A stretch of DNA of 64,000 nucleotides from Saxidomus purpurata (lineage: Eukaryota; Mollusca; Bivalvia; Venerida; Veneridae): the NCBI GenBank assembly GCA_022818135.1, contig JAFMSR010000002.1:51130348-51194347 (forward strand), read 5' to 3'. The notes under the pieces are model-generated. The model saw nothing but the letters and a program-made list of their open reading frames with translations, was not told the DNA's origin and did not search any database. The position numbers and the translations under genes are program-made. This document shows, one piece after another, positions 47,901 through 58,800 of the stretch (within the stretch, counting starts at the first letter, position 1; each line of letters opens with the position of its first letter).

Positions 47901-49804
47901 CTAGATGAATAACTGTTGTTTTGCATCTATGACATAATTTTGAATAGATGTTAAATCGCTAATACCCCTTAAGACGACCCAATAAGCAGCCTTCATTTGT
48001 TCGGCACGGTTCGACTCAGCTCTGTTTTGAAAATGGCTCGAAACATGACCACTCGGAACAGGTGAGCACGGTTCACAATTAAGTGATCTAAGTATGAGCT
48101 TCATTTCGCACATCGACAGATATATTCCATCTTGCCAATCAGTGAACTTTTTTTTTGTGCTTGTTTCAATATCCGAGTTTATCAGTCCGCTTGCATTATG
48201 GAGAGTCTCTATATAATTAGCAAGTTCATTCAAGCGCTCGTAAACAATGTGTGTATTGTTGCAAAAATTTGGCATCCCACCATTCCTCTGAAAATAATCC
48301 GAATATTTATACATTTATAAAGTTTTATAACAGCTTGCGAACTTTTCTATACATTTTAAGACGATGTAGTAATGAGAACCGTTTTACATTTTGTTAAGCT
48401 GATCAAATTCTTATGTATTTTGGTTGAACGTGTTACTATACTTTCAGACTTACATTACTGAGAAACAAAATATAATATCAACATTTACACGATTTCATGT
48501 AATGCGCATTCTGAATCTCCATAGATTTAGTTGGTATGCCAAATCTGTATACAGTTACGATCGGTCATGATTAAGTTGTCAAGATAACTACTAATTGTCG
48601 AGAGTTAACAGAAAATACATTTTCCTTATCTTATTATAGATTTATCAGAATAAGGTTCAAATATTGATAATCGATAGGTATATTTGTATGACATAAGTCT
48701 AAGAATTAAGTATTGTTTTGCTAACACGACAATATCGGTCACATTAAATGATAATTAATAATGAAATAAGAGAATAAATTTATTCCGGTCACTTACATAT
48801 TGCACCTTTTCATTATCAGTTTCTTCAGTTATCTGTTCCCTTTCGTTAAGTTCAACAAGCCACTTGTCTTCTATCTAAAATGTTTTACACACACTTCTTT
48901 ATAAACTATTTTCTAGCCTACAGAAAACATCTATTTTACTAGAAACTATTTATGCTTTCCAGAAATAAATGTAATTATAATAAGATACTGCAATTTGTTA
49001 CTAATCAAAACAACAACAACAAAACAAAAACAACACAACAAAAATTAGCATGACTTATTACTCAATTATGTAACAACCATGAATTGACAAGCCTGTAATA
49101 AAATTGCTTTATTATGTTATAAAAAGCCATTGTCTGAAAGGAATTAAAGTACTGACGTTACATTTTTTTTGTATTAAGATATTAAACTTTGATACTAGAT
49201 ACTGCCAATGAAGAAACATCCTGACAATGCAAAATTTAAACGATGAAAAACTTTACTTACATAGGGTTTTATGTCTTCAGCTGCATATCTTGCTCCCGCT
49301 ATTTTTGGTTCAAGGTCGTTCAAATATCTCATCAAAGTCGCGTTTGTAATAGGTTCATTGTTCGCCGGATTGCAATTTCCTTCCGCAGAAAAGCAGGGTG
49401 GAAGTCGTGTTTCTCGAACAGTTCTTGATAAAACGCCTGCCATACTTCCGGTCATGGAGGACACAAATATGCAGAAACCTAAAATAAAATTGAAAATATG
49501 TATTTAGTAAATTTTAGATATCCAGTTTCATATTGTACAGTGTTGTTTAAAAACAATTCTTAAGTAATATTCATAGTTTTTAATACTTTTTTTATTGCTT
49601 TCATCTTTTTTGTTTTACGAAATATGACTTCTATGAATTAAAAAAAATCATAAAGTCATCTGAATACTGCACAAATAAAACCGAATTTCATTTTTGTTAT
49701 TTAAAGATATTCATTTAACTGAAGATCTTGTCAAACTGCATCAGTGAAATATCAAAACAATATTGCTTGATAAATCATAACGTACATAAATACACAAAAG
49801 CCAT
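47901..49804 (-). CDS. Secreted four-helix cytokine-like protein, copy D (4 exons)
   Basis: Complement of 49786-49804, 49261-49478, 48797-48874 and 47901-48287 encodes 233 residues. Signal peptide residues 1-21 (MAFVYLC-FCIFVSSMTGSMAG); residue 7 is split by intron 1. Mature cysteines: 35, 42, 114, 165, 176, 179. Predicted helices: A about 49-76, B about 118-138, C about 153-175, D about 200-228. Sequons: N52, N115, N136. Exon 3 (80-105) is an acidic linker between helix A and Cys114. Length, helix order and a Cys pair before helix A facing a Cys-x2-Cys after helix C resemble LIF. Donors are GTACGT, GTAAGT, GTAAGT. Intact, in a tandem pair with damaged copy E. The family assignment is structural inference. 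Confidence 0.8.
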
Positions 49805-49903
49805 GCTAATTCTTTTGAATCTTTTAATGTCTACAGCTGATTTTATAGTAACAAGATTATTAGTTTGTCTCGTTTTCTTTTGTTTAAGAAAGACATTCTT
49901 GGA

Positions 49904-50108
49904 GATTTTATATACAACAGGTGATGGAAATTCAGTTTGAGTCATGTGTTCCAATTTTAGAAGTGAAATTAAAACGCCGACACATCGTAAGTATTTAGAT
50001 ACCAAACCTGTATTTTATGCACTACGTAGTTTCCTTGTTTCTATAAAAGTTTAAAGAAACCATTCATTACATTGATCGTTTATGCAGGTACTTGACTCTT
50101 CCGAGTGT
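49904..50108 (-). promoter_or_regulatory. Proximal promoter of copy D
   Basis: Minus-strand TATATAAAATCTCC (about 49904-49913) lies 100 bp upstream of the ATG. The conserved TACTTGACTCTTCCGAGTGT block is at 50089-50108. Between them the minus strand reads gtttctttaaac and agaaacaaggaaacta, which carry two GAAAC cores and are partly shared with B and C. Confidence 0.6.
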
Positions 50109-50849
50109 TTGTGGGAAGCCTGTGGGATATAACATTTAAAATTCTCTTCTGGTTTCGTAAGTAATCGTAGTAAACTAATATGCAGCTATTCGACATGCAG
50201 ATATTGTCCCAACATTTGACTTATTTTTATTTATACGACAAAGTTAGTTAAAATAAAGGGCAACCATTCAGTAAGTTTGATAAATGTATTTTGTGACAAT
50301 AAATACCGTACCTGTTTCTGATCGGTGCAAGCAAGTGACAAAATGCATATAACGCAGCAAAAAAAAACACCAAACAATTATAATCCAATATTAGTTATGC
50401 CAAGTTACAAAATTCTACTCAATCTAGTGCCGTCGCGTTTCTTATATCACAAAATTGAGGTTGCCACAGGGTATTGTCTGCGTGTGCTTTCCTTTGGGAG
50501 ACCTTTTTAGATCTTTTCATAACCATTTATATCTAAACGCATTAAACTTGTTTTATCTACGAGGAATTTTAAGTTTGGTTGGATCTGATTCTGTTTAATT
50601 TCAGAACATATAGGTTTTTTTGTATTCAGATTATACCATTTTTTAAATTATGCAAAGCCCAATGAAAGAACAATTGACGAACTATTGCAGAATAACATGT
50701 ATGTTTGCTAAAATTACGATCCTGTATTCAAAATTAGCTAAAAGTATTTGCATATAACATAAAATTATGAAAGCTTGAAACAGTTGGAGGCATAAAATCC
50801 ACGATTAAGAATTACTGCTATTAACATTACGATTAAGATTAACAAATGA

Positions 50850-51985
50850 TTTTTTTTATTCCCCCGAAGGGTGGCATATTAAAATCGCACCGTCCGTCCG
50901 TCCGTCTGTCCGTCTGTTTGTACATGCCCAGTAGACATTACGGGGTTAGGGTTTGAGTACAACTTGGCATTGTGAGGTTCTTTGAGTTCATTCCGTCATT
51001 ATGGGGTTAGAAATGGCATTGTGGGGTTAAATAATTGTATTGTGGGCTTGAAAAAGATGAAAGAAAGATCAAAGGGATAACCTCACAAAGTCCGTCTGGT
51101 AAGTGCGTCCGTCCGTCCCCACTTACAAATTCGTGTCGGGACTGTAACTCTTTCATGCATTGAAGGATTTTAAAATAACTTAGCACAAATGTCTAGCACA
51201 TCAAGACGACGTGTGAAGTGCAAGACCCACGTCCCTACCTCAAAGGTCAAGTTCACACTTGGAGCTTGAAGGTTATGGAATCCTCTATATATGCACACAT
51301 TCGTGTCCGGACTGTAACTTTGTCATGCATTGAAGGATTATAAAATAACTTGCACAAATGTCTAGCACATCAAGACCACGTGTCAAGTACAAGACCCACG
51401 TCCCTAGCTCAAAGGTCAAGGTAATACTTAGAGTTTGAAGGTAATTGATTTCTTTATATATGCATATATGCACACATTCGTGTCCGGACTGTAACTTTGT
51501 CATGCATTGAAGGATTATAAAATAACTTAGCACAAATGTCTAGCACATCAAGACGGCGTGTCGCATGCAAGACCCACGTCCTTATCTCAAAGGTCAAGGT
51601 CACACTTTGAGTTTGAAGGTAATGGATTCCTCTATATATGCATATATGCACACATTTGTGTCAGGACTGTAACTTTGTCATGCATTGAAGGATTTTAAAA
51701 TAACTTGCACAAATGTCAAGAAAATCAAGACGACGTCTCAAGTGCAAGACCCACGTCCCTAGCTCAAAGGTCAAGGTCACACTTTGAGTTTGAAGGTAAT
51801 GGATTCCTCTATATATGCATATATTTACACATTCATGTCCGGACTGTAACTTTGTCATGCATTGAAGGATTTTAAAATAACTTGGCACAAATGTCTAGCA
51901 CATCAAGACGACGTGTCGCGTGCAAGACCCACGTCGCTACCTCAAAGGACAAGGTCACATTTAGAGTTTTTAGGCTATGGAATCC
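50850..51985 (-). mobile_element. Pearl-like element with five ~177-bp units
   Basis: It starts with hairpin-like attcccccgaagggtggcat and a ccgtccgtccgtccgtctgt microsatellite. About five units follow, marked by gtgtc(c/g)ggactgtaact near 51134, 51301, 51480, 51658 and 51836. Each unit contains a version of tcaaaggtcaaggtcacact. The tract is ended by a mariner-type insertion at 51998. ORFs on both strands are repeat artefacts. Confidence 0.65.
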
Positions 51986-51997
51986 TGTATATATATA

Positions 51998-52385
51998 TAC
52001 AGTACAGCACAGGCGAAACCCCACGCATATGCGTCCATGCGGCATGTAAATAAGAGTCTGAAAGCATGGAGATGCGGCGGGAAATCAAACGCGTGACGCG
52101 ACATCGCAAATTGTATGCGGCATTCAATTGCCGCATCTGAAAGACAAAATAGCAATCAAGCGCATTCAAGCGCGACAACGAGTCCCGCCGAGTGATGCCG
52201 CGTGTCGCGACGTTATGCGGCATGTCATTTTCTATACAGGTAAAAGCGATGAAATGAAAAATATGTACTATATTGTATTGCACACATGTATAAAACTGTG
52301 TTTTTCAATAATGATGTACAATGTATTCCATATTGTAACCAATAAAATTTCAGTCTTAAATGTTTTTAGTAATTACATGTTTACG
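51998..52385 (-). mobile_element. Shortened inverted copy of the mariner-type element
   Basis: TA then cagtacagcacaggcg at 52000-52015, followed by the reverse complement of 34740-34360 (cgcatatgcgtccatgcggc, ccaataaaatttcagtctt). The other terminal repeat is missing. It sits at the edge of the tandem array. Confidence 0.65.
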
Positions 52386-52399
52386 ATGAAATAAAAAAT

Positions 52400-52941
52400 A
52401 TGTACTATATTACAGTGATATAACTGCTGAAAGTACGTCTGTTATGATTTATTTTTAAAAAGTGATTCTTTATCACGTCTAATTAAACAATATTAAAGAA
52501 TAAATTTTACATATAACAAAGAACTTAACTACCGCGATCGTCTTACTAGGTCAATCGCACTCATATATCTCATAGGTCGCCGTGGAAACCAACCACATTT
52601 GGCAAAAACTGAGTGGAAAATGTACTCAGGTATAGGTATTTAGCGATTTAAAAAAAACATTGATAAATCTGACATATATAAATCAAAGCGCTGTGAGCGC
52701 TGAAGGCCTGGGGGCTATAGATTAACTCCCCTAAAAACAACTTTTGACCTTCGTGATTTACGCTGAACCTTACATAAAGCGCGGGTCGAAATGTGCATAG
52801 GGCGAAATTTAGTATATGACACAGAATGAATGATTCACAAAAACATGGGTGGCAGGGAAGTTTGTTTTATTATAAAACGTACGTTAAATGAAAAATAATC
52901 ACATGGTCAACAATATCAATTGTTTGAGAGAACAATAAAAA
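52400..52941. other. Spacer between duplication units; no gene seen
   Basis: Mixed sequence with a small GC-richer part (52680-52800). No exon, RNA gene or repeat end recognised. Confidence 0.4.
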
Positions 52942-53756
52942 TAATTCAATCTGCGCTTTGTTCAACTTCAAGCGATATCTGATGATGTGGATCGAAAATT
53001 ATTGTGTACCAAGGACAAGACCTTGAAACAGAAATAAACAAAGCAATACCAACAATGAAATATAAATACAGTACTGTACAATATGTATAACAGGGAAAAC
53101 CAAAAATGATTCTTGGATACATTGTAGTTACCAAAACGGTCACATTTACACTGCGCAATGCCTTCTCGTCGTGGCATTTAGTCTTTTCAGTACTTCAGTA
53201 TATGACATTACCTATTTACATAAATGTGCATCATCTGAAAACCAAATATTATCAATAATGTTACCACTTTGATTCATCCACTATGATTTCAGATTTTAAT
53301 TTGAATATTTACTGTTTGCTTCTTTGTTTCAGCAATCGTAGTTAAATTTAGTTAGATGAATGAATAACATATTTCCTAACATAAGATATAGTTTAAAAAT
53401 CTATCCAAATGTTTAAATGCTACGTTTTCGGTTGTTATCATATAAATTGAACTGCGTACCGCAGATAATGTTAAGATTAAATTTGTAAAAGTGCACAATT
53501 TCAAACTCAAAGTACTAAACAGAAACGTAGAAAAATGTTTTTGGATACGTAAGCGACATTGGCTATGGCTGTGTTCTTTACGGTCAGCAAAATTATTTGA
53601 AAAAGAACTGTTCTAAAGACATTTATCAAGCCAAAATTAGTGCAAAGTGAGTCTAAAAAGGATATACTTTGTGTCATATTGGATATCTTGGATGTAATTT
53701 CGGAAAAGGTACTTTTTGCCGAAGTTTATTGATAGTTGATAATTATATACACAATA

Positions 53757-54653
53757 ATGTCAGAGTCAGAGGCACACGAAGGGGAACCCAACGTATACCC
53801 AGAAGTTGATCCACGATTACATTTTCCAATGGACACTATACCATTGTTATTCATGAGAGAATCGTCAATTTTCGGCGACCGAAAACCCACACAAGATGAA
53901 TGGATTAGCCATGTTGAGTTATACCAGGCTATTGGCCAGAACATAGAAGCATCCCACATAACTGGACTACAGAGAATCCGTGGAATGTGGCGCATCTATC
54001 TTGACAATTTAGAAGATAAAGTTAAACTCATGGCAGGGGGCATCCCATTAAGGGGGAAGAATGTCAGTGTTATGAACACGAATCCAGATCGTCTGGATAA
54101 TGAAAATACTACAAGAGTGCGTGTTAAGAACATCCCGCTCTCTGTAGAGGATGACACTCTAACCAGGACATTCACCTTGTTAGGGATCGAGGTTATCTCT
54201 GTTTCCCGTGAGAAATTGCGTGTAGGCGGCAAACTTACAAACTGTGAAACGGACGATAGATTTTGTATAGTGAAATCATCTACCCTTCAGAAACCTCTTC
54301 CCAATTTCATGAACTTTGGGAAATTTCATGGCCGTGTAATTCATTATGGCCAAGGCAAGGCCAAACCAAAAAACTGTTCTAAGTGCTTAGGAAGTGGTCA
54401 TGTGTTCAAAGAGTGTACCAACGATTGGGTATGCTCTAAATGCAATACCGCTGGTCACAAACGATCCGAGTGCATACAGGACGAGTCATCCGACGACGAG
54501 AACGACGGGAATGAGTCCGACAAACATTCAGATTCTCAGGTGGTAGATACGGTCGAAAAGCAAATATTGCAATTCGCCGAGCCTAATCAGTCATCTTCAG
54601 GTGGACATTCCTCCGGTAATACCACAAAACCCGATAAACCATTAATCCCGTGA
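53757..54653 (+). CDS. LINE ORF1 protein with two CCHC zinc knuckles, intact copy
   Basis: Open frame of 298 residues from MSESEAH (an upstream in-frame ATG at 53736 would add seven). Residues about 60-200 hold a region with VRVKNIPLSVEDDTLTRTF, resembling an RNA-recognition fold. CSKCLGSGHVFKEC and CSKCNTAGHKRSEC are two CX2CX4HX4C knuckles, followed by an acidic Ser/Asp/Glu tail. It probably binds LINE RNA. The stop at 54651 overlaps a second open frame in the -1 register that continues KSDISRAHKQSSMDNF. In copy 1 the same gene is broken twice. Confidence 0.8.
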   Translation: MSESEAHEGEPNVYPEVDPRLHFPMDTIPLLFMRESSIFGDRKPTQDEWISHVELYQAIGQNIEASHITGLQRIRGMWRIYLDNLEDKVKLMAGGIPLRGKNVSVMNTNPDRLDNENTTRVRVKNIPLSVEDDTLTRTFTLLGIEVISVSREKLRVGGKLTNCETDDRFCIVKSSTLQKPLPNFMNFGKFHGRVIHYGQGKAKPKNCSKCLGSGHVFKECTNDWVCSKCNTAGHKRSECIQDESSDDENDGNESDKHSDSQVVDTVEKQILQFAEPNQSSSGGHSSGNTTKPDKPLIP

Positions 54654-54841
54654 AATCAGACATTTCACGTGCGCACAAACAATCTAGTATGGACAATTTT
54701 ATTACCCCAGGCAAAGGCAGACAGGTCAACGTCACAGAACGTTCACTGCCAACACCGACGGAGCAGCTCCATGACAGAAAACATGTGAACAAAGAAAAAA
54801 GAAAAAACATAATAAAAAATGACTTGTTTAAAATTATATGA
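54650..54841 (+). pseudogene. ORF1 C-terminal extension in the -1 frame, with PIP-box-like QSSMDNF
   Basis: The frame overlaps the ORF1 stop by one base and runs 63 codons to TGA. QSSMDNFITPGKGR (54680 onward) resembles a PCNA-interacting peptide (Q-x-x-hydrophobic-x-x-aromatic) followed by basic residues; the second aromatic is replaced by Ile. The sequence after it is Lys-rich. The same frame exists in copy 1 (from about 41665). It is either the original ORF1 tail separated by a shared frameshift or a product of -1 frameshifting. Confidence 0.45.
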
Positions 54842-55002
54842 TATGCATAAGCATAATCTGAACTCGAACTTTGAAACGTTTTACGGACATGAGAATATAA
54901 ATATGATTTGGATAAACATAAATGGTTTATGTTTGAAAATATTAAAAACCTTTTGGAAGGTTAAAAGTAGAAACAATAAAATGTTTGTATAATATGTATA
55001 TA

Positions 55003-55845
55003 GTAATGACTATTGATGGGAATATTTATCGTTCTGAAATGAATTTGATTAATATAATCAATATTTCCAATTTTATGAACAATGTTCTAAAAATATGTAT
55101 TGAAAACTACAATCTACATTTTTTGATCTTCCTATTAGCAATCACGTACGTAGCTGTTCTTTCCTTTTTCTTTTCGTACGAAGGAACGTTTACAGAGTGT
55201 CTTCATAAATTCATAAATAACAGCAAATTTGTAACAACAGATCTTATTGTTCTTTCTGTAAGGTTGTTGGTTAACGTTTTTGCTCAGTGTTGTAATTTAA
55301 AATATAATAAAGACAATGATTCATTTTTATGTATTGAAAACTACAATCTATATCATTTGCTGCTCATATTTACAAGCACATACATAGCTTTCTTTTCATT
55401 TTTCTTTTTGTACGAAGGAACTTTACAGCGCGTCTTTGTAAATTCATAAATAACAGCATATTTGTGACAACAGATCTTTTTGCTCTTTCTGTAAGATTGT
55501 TGGTTAACGATTTTGCTCAGTGTTGTTTATACAATAAAGCCAATGCTTCAGTTTTATGTAACTATGCAAATGACAGAACAAAACTAATGTTAAATTTTAC
55601 CAAAATGAATATACAAGAAGCGATATATAAGCATTGTACTATTTCGAATAATGATCTATTAGCATGTTATGATTGGAATTTGAATACAGACTATAGATTA
55701 ATTGTACATTACACAAATCTAAATATTCATACTTGTAACGGTTTAAACTGGTATATAATACAAGAAACGCACGAATATTTTCATGTTATAGCTCGACACC
55801 GGTCAAATATAATCAGCATAGTAAACTTACATTTTATTTTTCAAT
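55003..55845 (+). repeat. LINE inter-ORF spacer, copy 2 (two tandem units)
   Basis: Units start at 55094 and 55328 (tatgtattgaaaactacaat); a diverged partial unit runs to about 55530. One 233-bp unit fewer than copy 1. Confidence 0.6.
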
Positions 55846-58800
55846 ATGACAACGATTCATAGCAAAAATTCTTTTAGTCACCTTGTTTCACTAAATGCAC
55901 AAGGATTACGTGACAAATCAAAAAGAGGAAAATTAATTCAATGGTTATTGCAACAAAAAGCTGAAATAGCATTAATTCAGGAGACTCATTTTACAACTGA
56001 TTTATATGCTGATTTGAAATCGGAGTTCGAAAACTGGGACGTTTTTCATTCGTTCGGTTCAAATTTTAGTTGTGGCTGTTCTATTTTTATTAAAAAACAA
56101 ATTCCTTACAAGGTCCTTAATGAAACATGCGATCAATTTGGTAGGTTCGTAATCATTAATATAGAATTGTATAACAATATTTTTACTTTGATGTATATAT
56201 GATGCATATATGCACCGAATGATAAAAAGGAAAGAAACACATTTTATTTAATGTTAGGAAAAACAATTATTGAAATAAGCGAAGGTGCAAAAATAATTGG
56301 GAAAGATCACAATGATATATTATCTCATACTGATCGAATAAATAGAAATACGCATGATAAAAGAAACAAAGTTCCTGTAAAAAACTTAACAAATCTCTTA
56401 AAAAATAATAAATTATCCGATGTCTGGAAAACACACAATAAAGATAAACAACAATTTACTTGGCGAAGAAAAAATGATCTAGAAAAAAGTAGGATCGATT
56501 TCTGGCTCATAGATGAAAATCTGATACCGCTTGCACTGTCTTCTGACATACGGCCAGCTTAATTCAAAGTACAGATCATTTAGCAATTTCACTTAAGCTA
56601 AAAATACCTAATGATCGAGGCCCTGGGTTCTGGAAATTAAACAACTCACATTTAAAGGATTCCGAATATAAAGAGAATGTTAAAAATATAGTTCAGTCAG
56701 CGCAAAATCTTAAAATCAGTGGCAACCAGTTGAAATGGGAAATATGTAAAATAGAAATAAGAGATTTCATAATAGAATTTGCTAAGATAAAATCAAGAAA
56801 AACACATAACAAATTACATCATCTAGAAAAAGAACTTAAACTATTACTGATAACAAATGACAAAAATGACAGAATTAATAATCGCATAAACGAATTAGAA
56901 AAGGAAATCGAAAATATATATGACACAAAAACGCATGGTGCGCAAATAAGATCTAGAGTACAATTTATAGAAGAAGGAGAAAAAAACTCAATTTTTATAC
57001 CCCCGCACAACAAAGTTGTAAGGGGGGTATACTGGAATCAGCTTGTCCGTCCGGCCGTCCGGCTGTCCGGCCGTCCGGCTGTCCGGCCGTCCGGCGTCCG
57101 TCGGTTTTTTCTTGTCCGCCCAATAACTTAAGATTCCTTTGACCCACAGTCTTCATATTTGGCATGGAGGTTAGTCATGATTAGTAGAAGACCCCTATCC
57201 ATTTTGAGGTCACCAGGTCAAAGGTCAAGGTCACAGGGGCCTTGACTTCAAAAAGCTTGTCCGCCCAATAACTTAAGATTCCTTTGACCCACAGTCTTCA
57301 TATTTGGCATGGAGGTTAGTCCTGATTAGTAGATGACCCCTATCCATTTTGAGGTCACCAGGTCAAAGTTCAAGGTCACAGGGGCCTTGACTTCAAAAAG
57401 CTTTTCCGCCCAATAACTTAAGATTCCTTTGACCCACAGTCTTCATATTTGGCATGGAGGTTAGTCATGATTAGTAGATGACCCCTATCCATTTTGAGGT
57501 CACCAGGTCAAAGGTCAAGGTCACAGGGGCCTTGACTTCAAAAAGCTAGTTTCATTCAAAGATCAATTGTGAGTATTAACATTTCATTCTCCATCTACAT
57601 TTTCCATTTTCACATTTGAAGCATATAATTATGTTCTCATATATTAATTATAAAACACCCCCAGGTAAAGCTGCATGAAGGAGGGTGGGAGTATTTAAGT
57701 CATGCAGTTTCAGTTTTAGGTCAGTAGGTCAAAGGTTAAGGTCACTTAGATCTTTGCCACTAAAAACATGTAGAATGCATAACTAAGCAATGCATAGGCT
57801 TACTACCCTCAGATATAACAGGAAGGTTCTCCTTGAGCTCTAAATGGCCACTGTTGATTCTGACAAAGCGGTAAGCGGGGGGTATTCAAGCCATGACAAT
57901 GGCAGTTCTAGTTTTTCATAGTCTTGAAAAGTCCAGACAAAACAGGAAAATTACTAGCTCTTTGCTGGTAGAAAATAAACATATAACAGATACTGATGAA
58001 ATATTGAACCAAGAAGTACATTTTTATAAAAAGTTGTATGCATGTAAATCATCTGATACAGATTGTGACGAATACTTAAATACCATTCGTATTGATAATC
58101 AATTAAATGACGACCTAGCTAATAAATGTGAAGGTAAATTAACATTAAAGGAGTGTAATGATGCTGTCAATGAGATGAAGTTGAATAAAAGTCCAGGTCT
58201 AGATGGTCTAACTGCAGAATTTTACCAAGTGTTCTGGGAAATAATAGGTATTTTAGTAACTGATGCACTAAATGAAGGCCATGACAATGGTGAACTTTCT
58301 GACACACAAAAACAGAGCGTTTTCTCACTTATTTACAAAAAAGGAAATCCTGAATTACTGGAAACCTATCTCGTTACTAAATATAGATTACAAAATTCTT
58401 ACAAGAGTTCTTTCAAAACGCTTACAGTTAGTACTACCTAAAATAATAAGTTTAGATCAACAGGGATATATAAAAAATAGATTCATTGGGTATAACATCA
58501 GGCAGATACAGGACATAATCGATTATGCAGACTGTTTAGACATAGATGGTGTAATTTTGTTCCTAGATTTTCGAAAAGCCTTTGATACAATTAATTGGAA
58601 ATTCATGCTAGCAGTGCTTAAAAAATTTGGTCTGAAAGACTCTTTCATCAATTGGGTTCAAGTCATTTATCATAACATATCGTCTTGTGTAATAAACAAT
58701 GGTTGGAAATCAAATTTCTTTGAACTATCACGTGGGATTCGACAAGTCTGTCCATTATCGGCTCTTTTATTTATAATTGTTGCTGAAATTTTAGCCACAA

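Larger units (their letters stand above)
39958..50719. repeat. Direct duplication unit 1 (gene D plus LINE copy 1)
   Basis: From aattcaatctgcgctttgtt (39959) to about 50719 the sequence is near-identical to 52942-63944, in the same orientation and order. Identity stops sharply at both ends. Differences are point changes, small indels, two large insertions (45680-46118 here, 57000-57911 there) and one extra 233-bp unit in the LINE spacer. The unit holds the full cytokine-like gene, its promoter and its 3' flank. Confidence 0.9.

Noticed and set aside
49271..49507. Plus-strand ORFs opposite exon 2, recurring at 24991-25224 and 62479-62715, with a related one at 16356-16601
   Set aside because: Antisense shadows of conserved exon 2. 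The minus strand has splice sites, a signal peptide and conserved cysteines.
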